The notes under the pieces are model-generated. The model was given only the letters and a program-made list of their open reading frames with translations. It did no database searches and was not told the origin of the DNA. A DNA stretch of 6,688 bases, taken from Alphaproteobacteria bacterium (GTDB lineage Bacteria > Pseudomonadota > Alphaproteobacteria > Reyranellales > Reyranellaceae). Made by a program: the position numbers and the translations under genes. This document shows positions 1-6,688 of this stretch, piece after piece. Each line of letters begins with the position of its first letter. Positions within the stretch are counted from its first letter, which is position 1. The stretch is from assembly GCA_013290035.1 (NCBI GenBank), contig JABCYT010000191.1, forward strand, positions 1 through 6,688, read 5' to 3'.

Positions 1-18
1 CGCGTGCGGCATGGCTGA
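1..18 (+). CDS. Possible last codons of an upstream permease gene (partial)
   Basis: Frame 1 reads Arg-Val-Arg-His-Gly and then TGA at 16-18, overlapping the first eight bases of the ABC ATPase gene (ATGGCTGA). Short start/stop overlaps of this kind are common between the DppC-type permease gene and the following ATPase gene, and permeases of that family often end in a basic Arg-rich tail. Five codons cannot prove a gene. The call rests on context and is tentative; the sequence to the left of the window would settle it. Confidence 0.25.
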   Translation, partial: RVRHG

Positions 19-2053
19 GCCGGGTCCCTTGCTGGCCTGCGAAGGGCTGACCGTCGAATACAGTTCGGATGGCGTCCGCCAGCGCGCGGTCGACGATCTC
101 TCGTTCCATATCGGTCGCGGCGAAGCCTTCGGGCTGGTCGGCGAATCGGGCTGCGGCAAGTCGACCGTGGCGCTCGCCATCCTGCGCCATCTCGGGCCGA
201 ACGGCATCGTGGCCGGCGGAGTCCTCCGTTTCGACGGAACCGATCTGCTGGGCCTCGGCGGCGATGCGCTGCGCCGCATTCGTGGCGCGCGGATCGCGAT
301 GGTCTATCAGGATCCGCTGAGCAGCCTCAATCCGGTGATGACGATCGGCCGGCAGCTCATGGAAGTGCCGTTGCTTCATCGCACGGCCGACCGCGAAAGC
401 GCGCGGCGGCTCGCGGTGCAGGCGCTGGCCGAGGTCGAGCTGCCCGATCCTGACGCGCTGATGTCGCGCTATCCGCACCAGCTTTCGGGCGGCCAGCAGC
501 AGCGCTGCGTCATCGCCATGGCGATGATCGCCGAACCGGCCCTGCTGGTTCTCGACGAGCCGACCACCGGTCTCGACGTCACCGTCGAAGCCGCCGTGCT
601 CGACCTGGTCGACCGCCTGCGCCGGCGCCGCGGCACGGCGGTGCTGTTCATCAGCCACAATCTCGGCGCCGTCGGCCGCTTATGCGACCGCATGGGCGTG
701 CTCTATGCCGGACGTCTGGTCGAGCAGGGACCGCTCGCCCAGGTGTTCCGCAATCCGCGCCACCCCTACACGCGCGGCCTGCTGAATTGCGTGCCGAGCA
801 TGGGCGCCAATCGCGGGAGCCGGCCGCTCACGCCGATCGCCGGCGCGCTGACGGACGCGGCACGCCTCGCCGTCGGCTGCGCCTTTGCCGATCGCTGCGG
901 TCAAGTCGTCGAGGGCCTGTGCACGTCCGGACCGATCGCCCTGGCGGGCGTGGCTGGAGAGACCGGGCACGTGACTCGCTGCGCGCGGAGCGACGTCCTG
1001 CCGCCCTTTGCGTGGCGACAGGACGCCGCGTCGGCGCCGGACGGCAGGGCGGCGGCGGAGGCGATCCTCGAAGCCCGTGCGCTCGGCAAACGCTACGACC
1101 TTGGCGGATCGTCGGTCGAGGCGCTGGGCGGGATCGATGTCGAGCTCGAGCACGGCCGCACGCTCGCCATCGTCGGCGAGTCGGGCAGCGGCAAATCGAC
1201 CTTCGCGCGCATCCTTGTCGGCCTCACCGCCGCGAATGACGGCGAACTCTGCTTCCACGATCAGGACATCGCCCGTCTGCCGATTGCCAAAAGATCGCGC
1301 GATCTCCGCCAGCGCCTGCAGATGATCTTCCAGAATCCCGACAGCACGCTCAACCCGAGCCACACCGTGGGCTACGCGCTGCGCCGCACCGTGCGCCGGC
1401 TGCGCGGCATGGAACGGGCGAAAGCGGACGCCGAGGTATCGCGGCTGCTGAAACTCGTCCAGCTTCCGGCCGACTACGCCCGGCGCATGCCCGACCAGCT
1501 CTCCGGCGGGCAGCGTCAGCGCATCTCGATCGCGCGCGCGCTGGCGGCGGTCCCCGAGGTGGTGATCGCCGACGAACCGGTGTCGGCGCTCGACGTGTCG
1601 GTCCAGGCTGCCGTCGCCAATCTGCTGAAGGAGCTGCAGGAGCGCCAGCAGCTCAGCCTGGTGTTCATCTCGCACGATATCGCGCTGGTGCGCTACATGG
1701 CGGACGACGTGGCGCTGTTCTATCGCGGCCGGGTGGTGGAATCCGGCCCGGCCGACGCGGTGTTTGCGCCGCCTTACCACCCTTACACCCAAATGCTGCT
1801 GGCGGCCGTGCCGAATCCGGATCCCGACTCCGCCCATCTTCGCCTGGCGGTCAGGGAATCCAGCCCGGTCCGATCGAGCGAGGCGGTTCGCGGCTGTCCA
1901 TTCACCGCTCGCTGCCCTTACCGCATCGAAGGCAAATGCGATAACGAGAAGCCGCCGATCATCGTGCCAAGCAAGGGTCATCACATTGCCTGCCATCTGC
2001 CGCCCGCATCCTTGCCGCGCGATCTGGCGGGAGCCCTCAGCACATCGTCGTGA
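11..2053 (+). CDS. Fused two-domain ABC ATPase of a peptide/nickel-type importer (DppD-DppF/OppD-OppF fusion)
   Basis: This cytoplasmic ATPase would power uptake of di-/oligopeptides or a similar small solute through a DppBC-type permease pair. Both nucleotide-binding domains look intact. Half 1 has Walker [10 protein letters not shown] at 44-52, Q-loop Gln100, signature LSGGQ at 158-162, Walker B ending Asp182-Glu183 and H-loop His216. Half 2 has Walker [10 protein letters not shown] at 389-397, Gln441, LSGGQ at 497-501, Asp521-Glu522 and His555. Each half ends in the oligopeptide-transporter C-terminal segment with four cysteines (290, 296, 304, 324 and 629, 635, 643, 661). At 680 residues it is about the sum of separate DppD and DppF proteins and longer than YejF-type fusions. 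The ATG at 11 puts the usual short leader before the first beta strand, but no clear ribosome site is visible in the 10 bases available. An Asn follows His216 where Asp is common. The substrate cannot be read from the ATPase; homologues serve peptides, nickel, glutathione or opines. Confidence 0.95.
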   Translation: MAEPGPLLACEGLTVEYSSDGVRQRAVDDLSFHIGRGEAFGLVGESGCGKSTVALAILRHLGPNGIVAGGVLRFDGTDLLGLGGDALRRIRGARIAMVYQDPLSSLNPVMTIGRQLMEVPLLHRTADRESARRLAVQALAEVELPDPDALMSRYPHQLSGGQQQRCVIAMAMIAEPALLVLDEPTTGLDVTVEAAVLDLVDRLRRRRGTAVLFISHNLGAVGRLCDRMGVLYAGRLVEQGPLAQVFRNPRHPYTRGLLNCVPSMGANRGSRPLTPIAGALTDAARLAVGCAFADRCGQVVEGLCTSGPIALAGVAGETGHVTRCARSDVLPPFAWRQDAASAPDGRAAAEAILEARALGKRYDLGGSSVEALGGIDVELEHGRTLAIVGESGSGKSTFARILVGLTAANDGELCFHDQDIARLPIAKRSRDLRQRLQMIFQNPDSTLNPSHTVGYALRRTVRRLRGMERAKADAEVSRLLKLVQLPADYARRMPDQLSGGQRQRISIARALAAVPEVVIADEPVSALDVSVQAAVANLLKELQERQQLSLVFISHDIALVRYMADDVALFYRGRVVESGPADAVFAPPYHPYTQMLLAAVPNPDPDSAHLRLAVRESSPVRSSEAVRGCPFTARCPYRIEGKCDNEKPPIIVPSKGHHIACHLPPASLPRDLAGALSTSS

Positions 2054-2071
2054 GAAACCGGCCGCCGCGCC

Positions 2072-5000
2072 TCATTCCGCCGCCACCTTGCGGTGGCCGC
2101 CGCGGCGCGTGAGCCAGCGCGACAGCCGGTCGAGATAGAGATAGACGACGGGCGTGGTGTAGAGCGTCAGCCATTGCGAGACCAGCAGGCCGCCGACGAT
2201 GGCGACGCCCAGCGGATGGCGCAGCTCCGATCCCGCGCCCTGGCCGATGGCGAGCGGCAGGCCGCCGCCGATCGCGGCGAAGGTCGTCATCATGATCGGC
2301 CGGAAGCGCAGCAGGCAGGCCTGGTGGATCGCCTCGCGCGGGCTCATGCCCTGGTCGCGCTCGGCCTTGAGCGCGAAGTCGATCATCATGATGGCATTCT
2401 TCTTGACGATGCCGATCAGCAGGATGATGCCGATGAGGGCGATCACGCTCAGGTCATAACCGAACGCCATCAGCGCCAGCAGGGCGCCGACGCCGGCCGA
2501 CGGCAGGGCCGAGAGGATGGTGATGGGGTGGATGTAGCTCTCGTAGAGGACGCCCAGCACGATGTAGACGGCAATGATCGCCGCCAGGATCAGCACCGGC
2601 GTCGACTTCAGCGAATCCTGGAAGACCTGCGCCATGCCCTGGAACGCCCCCTCGACCGTGGGCGGCACGTCGAGCTCGGCGCGCAGCTGCTTGATCTGCG
2701 CCACCGCCTCGCTGAGCGCCGCACCCGGCGCCAGGTTGAAGGACAGGGTGACCGACGGAAACTGGCCCTGGTGATTGATGGTGAGCGGGGCGACGGTATC
2801 GGCGAAGCGCGCCACGGTGCTGAGCGGCACCTGCACGCCGGCCGCGCCCGGCACGTAGAGGCGCGACAGCGCCGCCGGCCCGCGCTCGAACTGTCCGGCG
2901 GATTCCAGCAGCACCTTGTATTGCGTGGTCGCGCTGTAGATCGTCGCCACCTGGCGCTCGCCGAACGTGTCGTAGAGGGTCTGGTCGATGGCGGCGAGCG
3001 AGACGCCCAATCGCGAAGCCGTGTCGCGGTCGACTTCGACGGCGAGATGGCGGGCGGCGATCTGCTGGTCGCTCGCATTGTCCTGCAGCTTGGAGAGGCC
3101 ACGCATGCGCTGGTCGAGGATCGGCGCCCAGCGATTGAGCTCCGCCGCGTCGAGCGAGGTGAGCGTGTACTGGTACTGGGTGCGGCTGAGGCGCCCGCCG
3201 AAGGTCAGATCCTGGCTGACCTGGAGGTAGGTGTTCACGTCCTGGATCTTCGCCAGCTCGGGCCGGACGCGCTGGATGAACTGGTCGGCCGAGACGCCGC
3301 GCTGGGAACGCGGTCTCAGCTGCACGAACATGCGCGCGAGGTTTTCCGAAGGAACGATCGAACCCGTCCCGGCGAAGGCGACGACACTCGCCACCGCCGG
3401 ATCCTGCAGCAGGGTGTTGGTCACCTCGGCCTGCCGGTCGACCATGGCGGCGAAGGAAATGTCCTGGCGCCCCTCGACGGTGATGAAGACGAAGCCGGTG
3501 TCCTGCTGGGGAAACAGGCCCTTGGGGATCGTGACGTACAGCCAGCCGGTGAGGACGGCCAGCGCCACGGTCGCCGCCAGGGTGAGCGGCTGGTGATCGA
3601 GCACCCAGACGAGGCCGCGATCGTAGCCGCGCTGCACCGACTTGAAGGCGCTTTCGAAGACCCGGTCGATGCGGCCGCGTTTTCTTTCACCCGTCTCGCG
3701 ATGCAGGAAGCGCGCGCACATCACGGGCGTGAGCGTGAGCGAGACGAAGGCCGACATGACGACAGCCGCGGTCACCGTGACGGCGAATTCGCGGAACAGC
3801 ACGCCCACCATGCCGCCCATCAGCAGCAACGGGATGAACACGGCGACCAGCGAAATGGTGATCGACACGATGGTGAAGCCGATCTCGCCCGAGCCCTTGA
3901 GCGCCGCCTCGAGGGGCGTATCGCCCGCCTCGATGTAGCGCACGATGTTTTCGATCATGACGATGGCGTCGTCGACCACGAAGCCGACGGCGATGGTGAG
4001 CGCCATCAGGGTGAGGTTGTTGATGCTGTAGCCCAGCGGGTACATCACCGCGAAGGTGGCGACCAGCGCCAGCGGCACGGCGATCGAGGGAATGACGGTC
4101 GCCCAGAAGTGCCGCAGGAAGATCAGGATGACCATCACCACCAGGCCGATGGTGAGCACCAGGGTGAATTTCACGTCGGCGATCGACGCCTCGACCGCCA
4201 GCGAGCGGTCGGACATCAGGTCGACATGCAGCGAAGGCGGCAGCGAGGCCAGGATGCCGGGCATCGCGGCCCTGACCTGGTCGACGATCCTGGTGATGTT
4301 GGCGCCGGGCTGGCGGAAGATCAGCAGCACCTCGGCCTTCTTGTTGTTGTACCAGGCGCCGGTGCGCGGCAGCCGGGCGCCGTCGATCACCTCGGCGATG
4401 TCGCGGATCCTGACCGGCGCGCCGTTGCGGAAGGCCACGATCACGTCGCGGTAGCCCGACGCCTCGAAGAGCTGGTCGTTGGCGTCGAGGATCAGGGATT
4501 GGGCCTTGCCCTCGATCGTGCCCTTGGCCTGGTTGATGGTGGCCGCGGCGATGCCCTTGCGGATGTCCTCCATGCTGATGCCGTGCGAGGCGAGCGCCGC
4601 GGGATCGGCGCGGATGCGGACGGCGAAGTCCTGCTGGCCGCCGATCGTCACCTGGGCGACGCCGGAAATCGCCGAAATCTTCTGGGCAAGCACGGTGTAG
4701 GCATAGTCGTCGATCTTGTAGAGCGGCATGTCGTCGGAATGCACGGCGTAGATCAGCACCGGCTGGTCGGCCGCGTTGACCTTGCGGTAAGTCGGCGGCG
4801 TCGGCAGGTCCTTGGGCAGCAGGCCGCCGGCGGCGTTGATCGCGGTCTGCACGTCGGTGGCGGCGCCGTCGATGCTGCGCTCGAGGGCGAACTGCAGCGT
4901 GATCGAGGTGTTGCCGAGGCCGCTCCACGACGTCATCGCCACCAGGCCGGGGATGGCGGCGAACTGCTGTTCGAGCGGCGTGGCGACCGAGGTCGCCATG

Positions 5001-5173
5001 GTCTCCGGACTGGCGCCGGGCAGGGCCGCCGAGACCGTGATGGTCGGGAAGTCGACGTCGGGCAGGGCCGCGACCGGCAGCAGCGTGTAGGAGGCCGCGC
5101 CGAAGACCAGCAGCCCCATCATCACCAGCGAGGTGGCGATGGGCCGGCGGATGAACCGTTCGGAAATATTCAT
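2072..5173 (-). CDS. RND multidrug efflux permease, HAE1 family, MdtB/MdtC-like
   Basis: This is an inner-membrane drug:proton antiporter, the pump of a tripartite efflux complex. Its 1033 residues match the full family length. The N-terminus (MNISERFIRRPIATSL) is the canonical RND start, followed by TM1 (about 13-32) and the LPVAALPDVDFPTI motif (32-45). TM4 carries the proton-relay pair Asp401-Asp402 in GFVVDDAIVMIEN, and TM10 has Lys925 in GIVKKNAIMMIDFA, equivalent to AcrB Asp407/Asp408 and Lys940. Two large periplasmic loops (about 33-335 and 550-855) hold the porter and docking domains. Motifs such as SINNLTLMALTIA, GERQVATIY, SYIHPITILSALP and SPREAIHQACLLRFRPI are those of MdtB/MdtC rather than AcrB. 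The gene starts 10 bp after the adaptor stop, so it is the second gene of an adaptor-pump operon. MdtB and MdtC cannot be told apart here, so no symbol is given. Known family substrates include bile salts, novobiocin and other lipophilic compounds; the substrate here is unknown. Confidence 0.96.
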   Translation of the reverse strand: MNISERFIRRPIATSLVMMGLLVFGAASYTLLPVAALPDVDFPTITVSAALPGASPETMATSVATPLEQQFAAIPGLVAMTSWSGLGNTSITLQFALERSIDGAATDVQTAINAAGGLLPKDLPTPPTYRKVNAADQPVLIYAVHSDDMPLYKIDDYAYTVLAQKISAISGVAQVTIGGQQDFAVRIRADPAALASHGISMEDIRKGIAAATINQAKGTIEGKAQSLILDANDQLFEASGYRDVIVAFRNGAPVRIRDIAEVIDGARLPRTGAWYNNKKAEVLLIFRQPGANITRIVDQVRAAMPGILASLPPSLHVDLMSDRSLAVEASIADVKFTLVLTIGLVVMVILIFLRHFWATVIPSIAVPLALVATFAVMYPLGYSINNLTLMALTIAVGFVVDDAIVMIENIVRYIEAGDTPLEAALKGSGEIGFTIVSITISLVAVFIPLLLMGGMVGVLFREFAVTVTAAVVMSAFVSLTLTPVMCARFLHRETGERKRGRIDRVFESAFKSVQRGYDRGLVWVLDHQPLTLAATVALAVLTGWLYVTIPKGLFPQQDTGFVFITVEGRQDISFAAMVDRQAEVTNTLLQDPAVASVVAFAGTGSIVPSENLARMFVQLRPRSQRGVSADQFIQRVRPELAKIQDVNTYLQVSQDLTFGGRLSRTQYQYTLTSLDAAELNRWAPILDQRMRGLSKLQDNASDQQIAARHLAVEVDRDTASRLGVSLAAIDQTLYDTFGERQVATIYSATTQYKVLLESAGQFERGPAALSRLYVPGAAGVQVPLSTVARFADTVAPLTINHQGQFPSVTLSFNLAPGAALSEAVAQIKQLRAELDVPPTVEGAFQGMAQVFQDSLKSTPVLILAAIIAVYIVLGVLYESYIHPITILSALPSAGVGALLALMAFGYDLSVIALIGIILLIGIVKKNAIMMIDFALKAERDQGMSPREAIHQACLLRFRPIMMTTFAAIGGGLPLAIGQGAGSELRHPLGVAIVGGLLVSQWLTLYTTPVVYLYLDRLSRWLTRRGGHRKVAAE
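2082..2097. other. Hairpin with a GNRA loop at the convergent gene ends
   Basis: GCCACC and GGTGGC form a perfect 6-bp stem around a 4-base loop. In the RND transcript (minus strand) the loop is GCAA, a stable GNRA tetraloop, and the hairpin sits 7 nt before the stop codon. In the ABC ATPase transcript the same hairpin lies 28 nt after the stop with loop TTGC. Neither strand has a T-run after it, so it is not a classical intrinsic terminator. It may stabilise or process the 3' ends of both transcripts, or it may be chance in GC-rich coding sequence. Confidence 0.3.
2117..2247. repeat. Paralogous direct repeat, copy 1 (3' end of the complete RND gene)
   Basis: These 131 bp align without gaps to 6558-6688 with 10 mismatches by hand count, about 92% identity. 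Seven mismatches are synonymous, one changes Val to Ile, and two fall in one codon that changes His to Arg. Similarity stops sharply on the stop-codon side, where the C-terminal tails differ. The repeat is coding sequence shared by two related pumps, not a mobile element. Confidence 0.8.
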
Positions 5174-5181
5174 GGCGCGGG

Positions 5182-5185
5182 CCTC
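5182..5185 (-). promoter_or_regulatory. Ribosome binding site of the RND permease gene, overlapping the adaptor stop codon
   Basis: On the minus strand the adaptor stop is read as TGAGG. The GAGG is a weak Shine-Dalgarno match 8 nt before the RND start ATG (5171-5173). Because the site shares bases with the stop codon, ribosomes finishing the adaptor sit directly on the initiation site of the pump, which suggests translational coupling. The motif and spacing are seen in the sequence; coupling is inferred. Confidence 0.55.
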
Positions 5186-6356
5186 AGCCCTTCGGCGCGG
5201 ACGTTGTCGCGACCGCCGGCGGCACCGGCGCCGTCTGGACCCTCACCCGCGCCCCGTCGGTCAGGCGGAACTGGCCGTCGATCACGACATTTTCGCCGGC
5301 GGCGACGCCGCGCGCGATGACGGCGACGCCGTCCTGGACGCCGGCGAGCTCGATGACCCGCCGCTCGGCCGTGCCGTCGGCCTTGACCACGAAGCAGAAA
5401 TAGCCGCTGGCGGCCTGCATGGCGGCGCGCTGCGGCACGGTCACCGTGCCCGACCGCATCGACAGCAGCAGGCGCACGTTGACGAATTGCCCGGGCCACA
5501 GCCGCTCGTCGTCGTTGGCGAAGCTGGCCTTGAGGCGGAGCGTGCCCGTTGTCGTGTCGATCTGGTTGTCGATCACCGACAGCGTGCCGCGCGCCAGCTC
5601 GGCCTCGTTGCTGCCGTAGGCGATGACGGTGAGCGCGTCTTGCGCCTGGTTGCGCCGGACGTCGTCGTTGACGTCCTGCGGCACGGTGAAATTGACGTAG
5701 ATCGGCTTGATCTGGTTGATGCTGACCAGGCTGGTGGCCTGCGAGGCCTGCACGAGGTTGCCGATATCGACCAGGCGGGTGCCGGTGCGGCCGTCAAACG
5801 GCGCGCGGATATTGGCGTAGGCGAGGTTGAGCCGCGCCGTGTGCATGGCCGCTTCGTCGGCTGCGATCGAGCCCTTGAGGGCGTCGACTTTCGCCTGCTG
5901 CTGGTCGCGCAGCTGGATCGACTGGAAGCCCTGGTTCGCCATCTGGATGTAGCGATTGAGGTCGAGCTCGGCGCCGACGAGCTGCGCCTGGTTGCGCGTC
6001 TGGGTCGCGGTGGCTTCATCGAGGGCGGCCTGGAAGGGGCGCGGGTCGATCTGGAACAGCGGGTCGCCTGCTTTCACGTCCTGGCCTTCCTGGAAGGCGA
6101 CCTTGACGATCTCGCCGTCGACGCGCGTCCTGATGACGGCCGTGTTGTAGGCCTGCACCGTGCCGATGCCGCGCACGTAGAGCGGGACATCCTTTTGCTC
6201 GGCAACCGCCGTGGTCACGGGGATGGCGGCCTGTCCGGCGATCGCCGCCTGGGCCGCCCTGTCACGGCCGGAATACTGGAGGAAGAGATAGCCGGCGCCG
6301 GCCACACAGGCGAGCGCGCCAATGGCGCCCAGCCTGGCAACGATCTCCTTTTTCAT
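5184..6356 (-). CDS. RND efflux periplasmic adaptor subunit (membrane fusion protein, MdtA-like)
   Basis: The adaptor links the RND pump to an outer-membrane channel across the periplasm. It is 390 residues, typical of the HlyD/AcrA/MdtA family. A basic start (MKKEIVAR) leads into one hydrophobic segment (about 8-27), an uncleaved anchor or signal. Cys17 sits in ALAC, a poor lipobox with Ala at -3, so lipidation is possible but not favoured. The lipoyl-like barrel-sandwich half-motifs lie at about 73-104 (VDGEIVKVAFQEGQDVKAGD) and 183-212 (IRAPFDGRTG). Between them, 105-182 forms a Gln/Ala-rich alpha-helical hairpin. A beta-barrel domain follows (about 213-300, with TTTGTLRLKASFAN and WPGQFVNVRL), then the membrane-proximal domain and a Pro/Ala/Thr-rich tail (376-390). 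The start is supported by GGAG 10 nt upstream and by the fit of the anchor. The RND pump gene follows after 10 bp, so the two are surely partners. No outer-membrane factor gene is in view. Confidence 0.95.
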   Translation of the reverse strand: MKKEIVARLGAIGALACVAGAGYLFLQYSGRDRAAQAAIAGQAAIPVTTAVAEQKDVPLYVRGIGTVQAYNTAVIRTRVDGEIVKVAFQEGQDVKAGDPLFQIDPRPFQAALDEATATQTRNQAQLVGAELDLNRYIQMANQGFQSIQLRDQQQAKVDALKGSIAADEAAMHTARLNLAYANIRAPFDGRTGTRLVDIGNLVQASQATSLVSINQIKPIYVNFTVPQDVNDDVRRNQAQDALTVIAYGSNEAELARGTLSVIDNQIDTTTGTLRLKASFANDDERLWPGQFVNVRLLLSMRSGTVTVPQRAAMQAASGYFCFVVKADGTAERRVIELAGVQDGVAVIARGVAAGENVVIDGQFRLTDGARVRVQTAPVPPAVATTSAPKG

Positions 6357-6512
6357 TTCGATCGAACTCCATCGGCGGAAAGATAGTCGTCCGCCCGTAC
6401 GCTCCCCGCCAACACCTTAGCCGATTTCGGGCCGAGCGGGTGGAACCAAAAGTGTTACTGCCACTGTCAATATGTCCATATCCCCGGTTGTGAGCCGGAA
6501 GCGCGCCGGTGC
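6357..6512 (-). promoter_or_regulatory. Intergenic region between the second RND gene and the adaptor gene; candidate promoter/operator
   Basis: These 156 bp hold no convincing gene. About 6440-6482 is clearly richer in A/T than its surroundings. On the minus strand it contains a perfect consensus -35 hexamer TTGACA (6465-6470), but I could not find a good -10 box 16-18 nt downstream (the sequence there is close to GGTTCC), so the promoter call is tentative. Touching the hexamer are the inverted repeats ATATG-N2-CATAT (6470-6481) and AGTG-N7-CACT (6451-6465), which could be operator half-sites. I see no Rho-independent terminator after the upstream RND stop, so read-through into the adaptor gene remains possible. 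Confidence 0.35.
6367..6370 (-). promoter_or_regulatory. Ribosome binding site of the adaptor gene
   Basis: GGAG on the minus strand lies 10 nt before the adaptor ATG (6354-6356). The spacer is the perfect 10-bp palindrome TTCGATCGAA (6357-6366). The spacing is slightly long but acceptable, and it supports the chosen start. An out-of-frame ATG overlaps this site (ATGGAG). Confidence 0.5.
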
Positions 6513-6688
6513 CTATTCCGCGGCGGCCGCGCGGGGCGCGCGTCTGCTGCCGAGGCGGCGCGACAGCCGGTCGAGGTAGAGATAGACGACCGGCGTGGTG
6601 TAGAGCGTCAGCCACTGCGACACCAGCAGGCCGCCGACGATGGCGATGCCGAGCGGCCGGCGCAGCTCGGAGCCCGCGCCCTGGCCGA
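6513..6688 (-). CDS. Second RND efflux permease, C-terminal end only (partial, runs off the right edge)
   Basis: The last 57 codons plus TAG (6513-6515) of an RND permease lie here; the rest is beyond the window. The visible part begins [13 protein letters not shown] and runs through TM12 ([20 protein letters not shown]) to a basic tail ending RAAAAE. From GQGAGSEL through YLYLDRLSR it differs from the complete RND permease in this window at only two residues (Arg for His985, Ile for Val990), then diverges in the last residues, though both proteins end Ala-Ala-Glu. It is therefore a close paralogue of the same MdtB/MdtC-like class. It lies upstream of the adaptor gene on the same strand, 156 bp away. 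Whether the missing part is intact, and whether it has its own adaptor upstream, cannot be seen. Confidence 0.9.
   Translation of the reverse strand, partial: GQGAGSELRRPLGIAIVGGLLVSQWLTLYTTPVVYLYLDRLSRRLGSRRAPRAAAAE
6558..6688. repeat. Paralogous direct repeat, copy 2 (3' end of the partial RND gene)
   Basis: This is the partner of 2117-2247, in the same orientation and 4441 bp away. It runs to the edge of the window, so the real length of the similarity is unknown and may span much of the roughly 3-kb gene. Confidence 0.8.

Noticed and set aside
680..1996. A 438-codon minus-strand open frame antisense to the ABC ATPase
   Set aside because: It is Arg/His/Ala-rich with no recognisable motif, opposite a gene with every ABC motif intact.
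2093..5320. A 1075-codon open frame on the plus strand, antisense to the whole RND gene
   Set aside because: Its translation is dominated by Asp, Arg, His, Gly and Gln, with no domain or membrane pattern. It mirrors a clearly real RND gene; long stop-free antisense frames are expected in GC-rich DNA with biased third positions.
6306..6308. Adaptor Cys17 as a lipoprotein modification site
   Set aside because: The sequence ALAC has Ala at -3 instead of Leu/Val/Ile and the hydrophobic stretch continues past the Cys, which fits an uncleaved anchor better; kept only as a remark in the adaptor entry.
5133..6386. A 417-codon plus-strand open frame antisense to the adaptor gene
   Set aside because: It has the same low-complexity Arg/Asp/Gly-rich composition and lies opposite a well-supported adaptor gene, so it is a shadow frame.
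6421..6430. Short palindrome CCGA-TT-TCGG in the intergenic region
   Set aside because: A 4-bp stem with a 2-base loop is too small to be meaningful in sequence of this composition.
6484..6498. CCGG-N7-CCGG hairpin as a terminator for the second RND gene
   Set aside because: On the transcribed minus strand the stem is only 4 bp with a mismatch above it, and no T-run follows. It does not meet the pattern of an intrinsic terminator.
6262..6615. A 117-codon minus-strand open frame spanning the intergenic region and the ends of both neighbours
   Set aside because: It overlaps the second RND gene end and the adaptor start in another frame, has no recognisable domain, and its sequence is explained by those genes plus the short spacer.

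Overview
The window is 6.7 kb of high-GC, gene-dense proteobacterial chromosome. It holds two inner-membrane transport modules that face each other. The strong G/C bias at third codon positions, the fused two-domain peptide-type ABC ATPase and the MdtABC-type RND genes fit an alphaproteobacterium. This is an inference from style; no marker gene is present.

Layout: (1) Positions 11-2053, plus strand: a complete 680-residue ABC ATPase in which two DppD/OppD- and DppF/OppF-like halves are fused. Each half is followed by a four-cysteine oligopeptide-transporter C-terminal segment. It is probably the last gene of a peptide/nickel-type importer operon whose permeases and binding protein lie off the left edge. 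(2) Only 18 bp separate its stop from the stop of the convergent gene. (3) Positions 2072-5173, minus strand: a complete 1033-residue RND (HAE1, MdtB/MdtC-like) drug:proton antiporter. (4) Positions 5184-6356, minus strand: its 390-residue periplasmic adaptor (membrane fusion protein, MdtA-like), 10 bp upstream of the RND gene and very probably co-transcribed with it. (5) Positions 6357-6512: a 156-bp intergenic region with an AT-rich island that may carry the adaptor promoter. (6) Positions 6513-6688, minus strand: the last 57 codons of a second, closely related RND permease that continues off the right edge.

The adaptor and RND pump would form the inner-membrane and periplasmic parts of a tripartite efflux system. 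No outer-membrane TolC-type channel gene is in the window, so that partner must be encoded elsewhere. The second RND gene just upstream suggests either an MdtB/MdtC-like pair with the order RND-adaptor-RND, or two duplicated efflux units in tandem. The two RND genes are about 92% identical by hand count over the 131 bp where they can be compared.

I see no mobile element, CRISPR array, tRNA, rRNA or phage gene, and no clearly novel system. The points worth a second look are the RND-adaptor-RND layout, the paralogous 3' ends, the paired cysteine motifs of the fused ATPase, a GNRA hairpin at the convergent gene ends, and the inverted repeats upstream of the adaptor gene.
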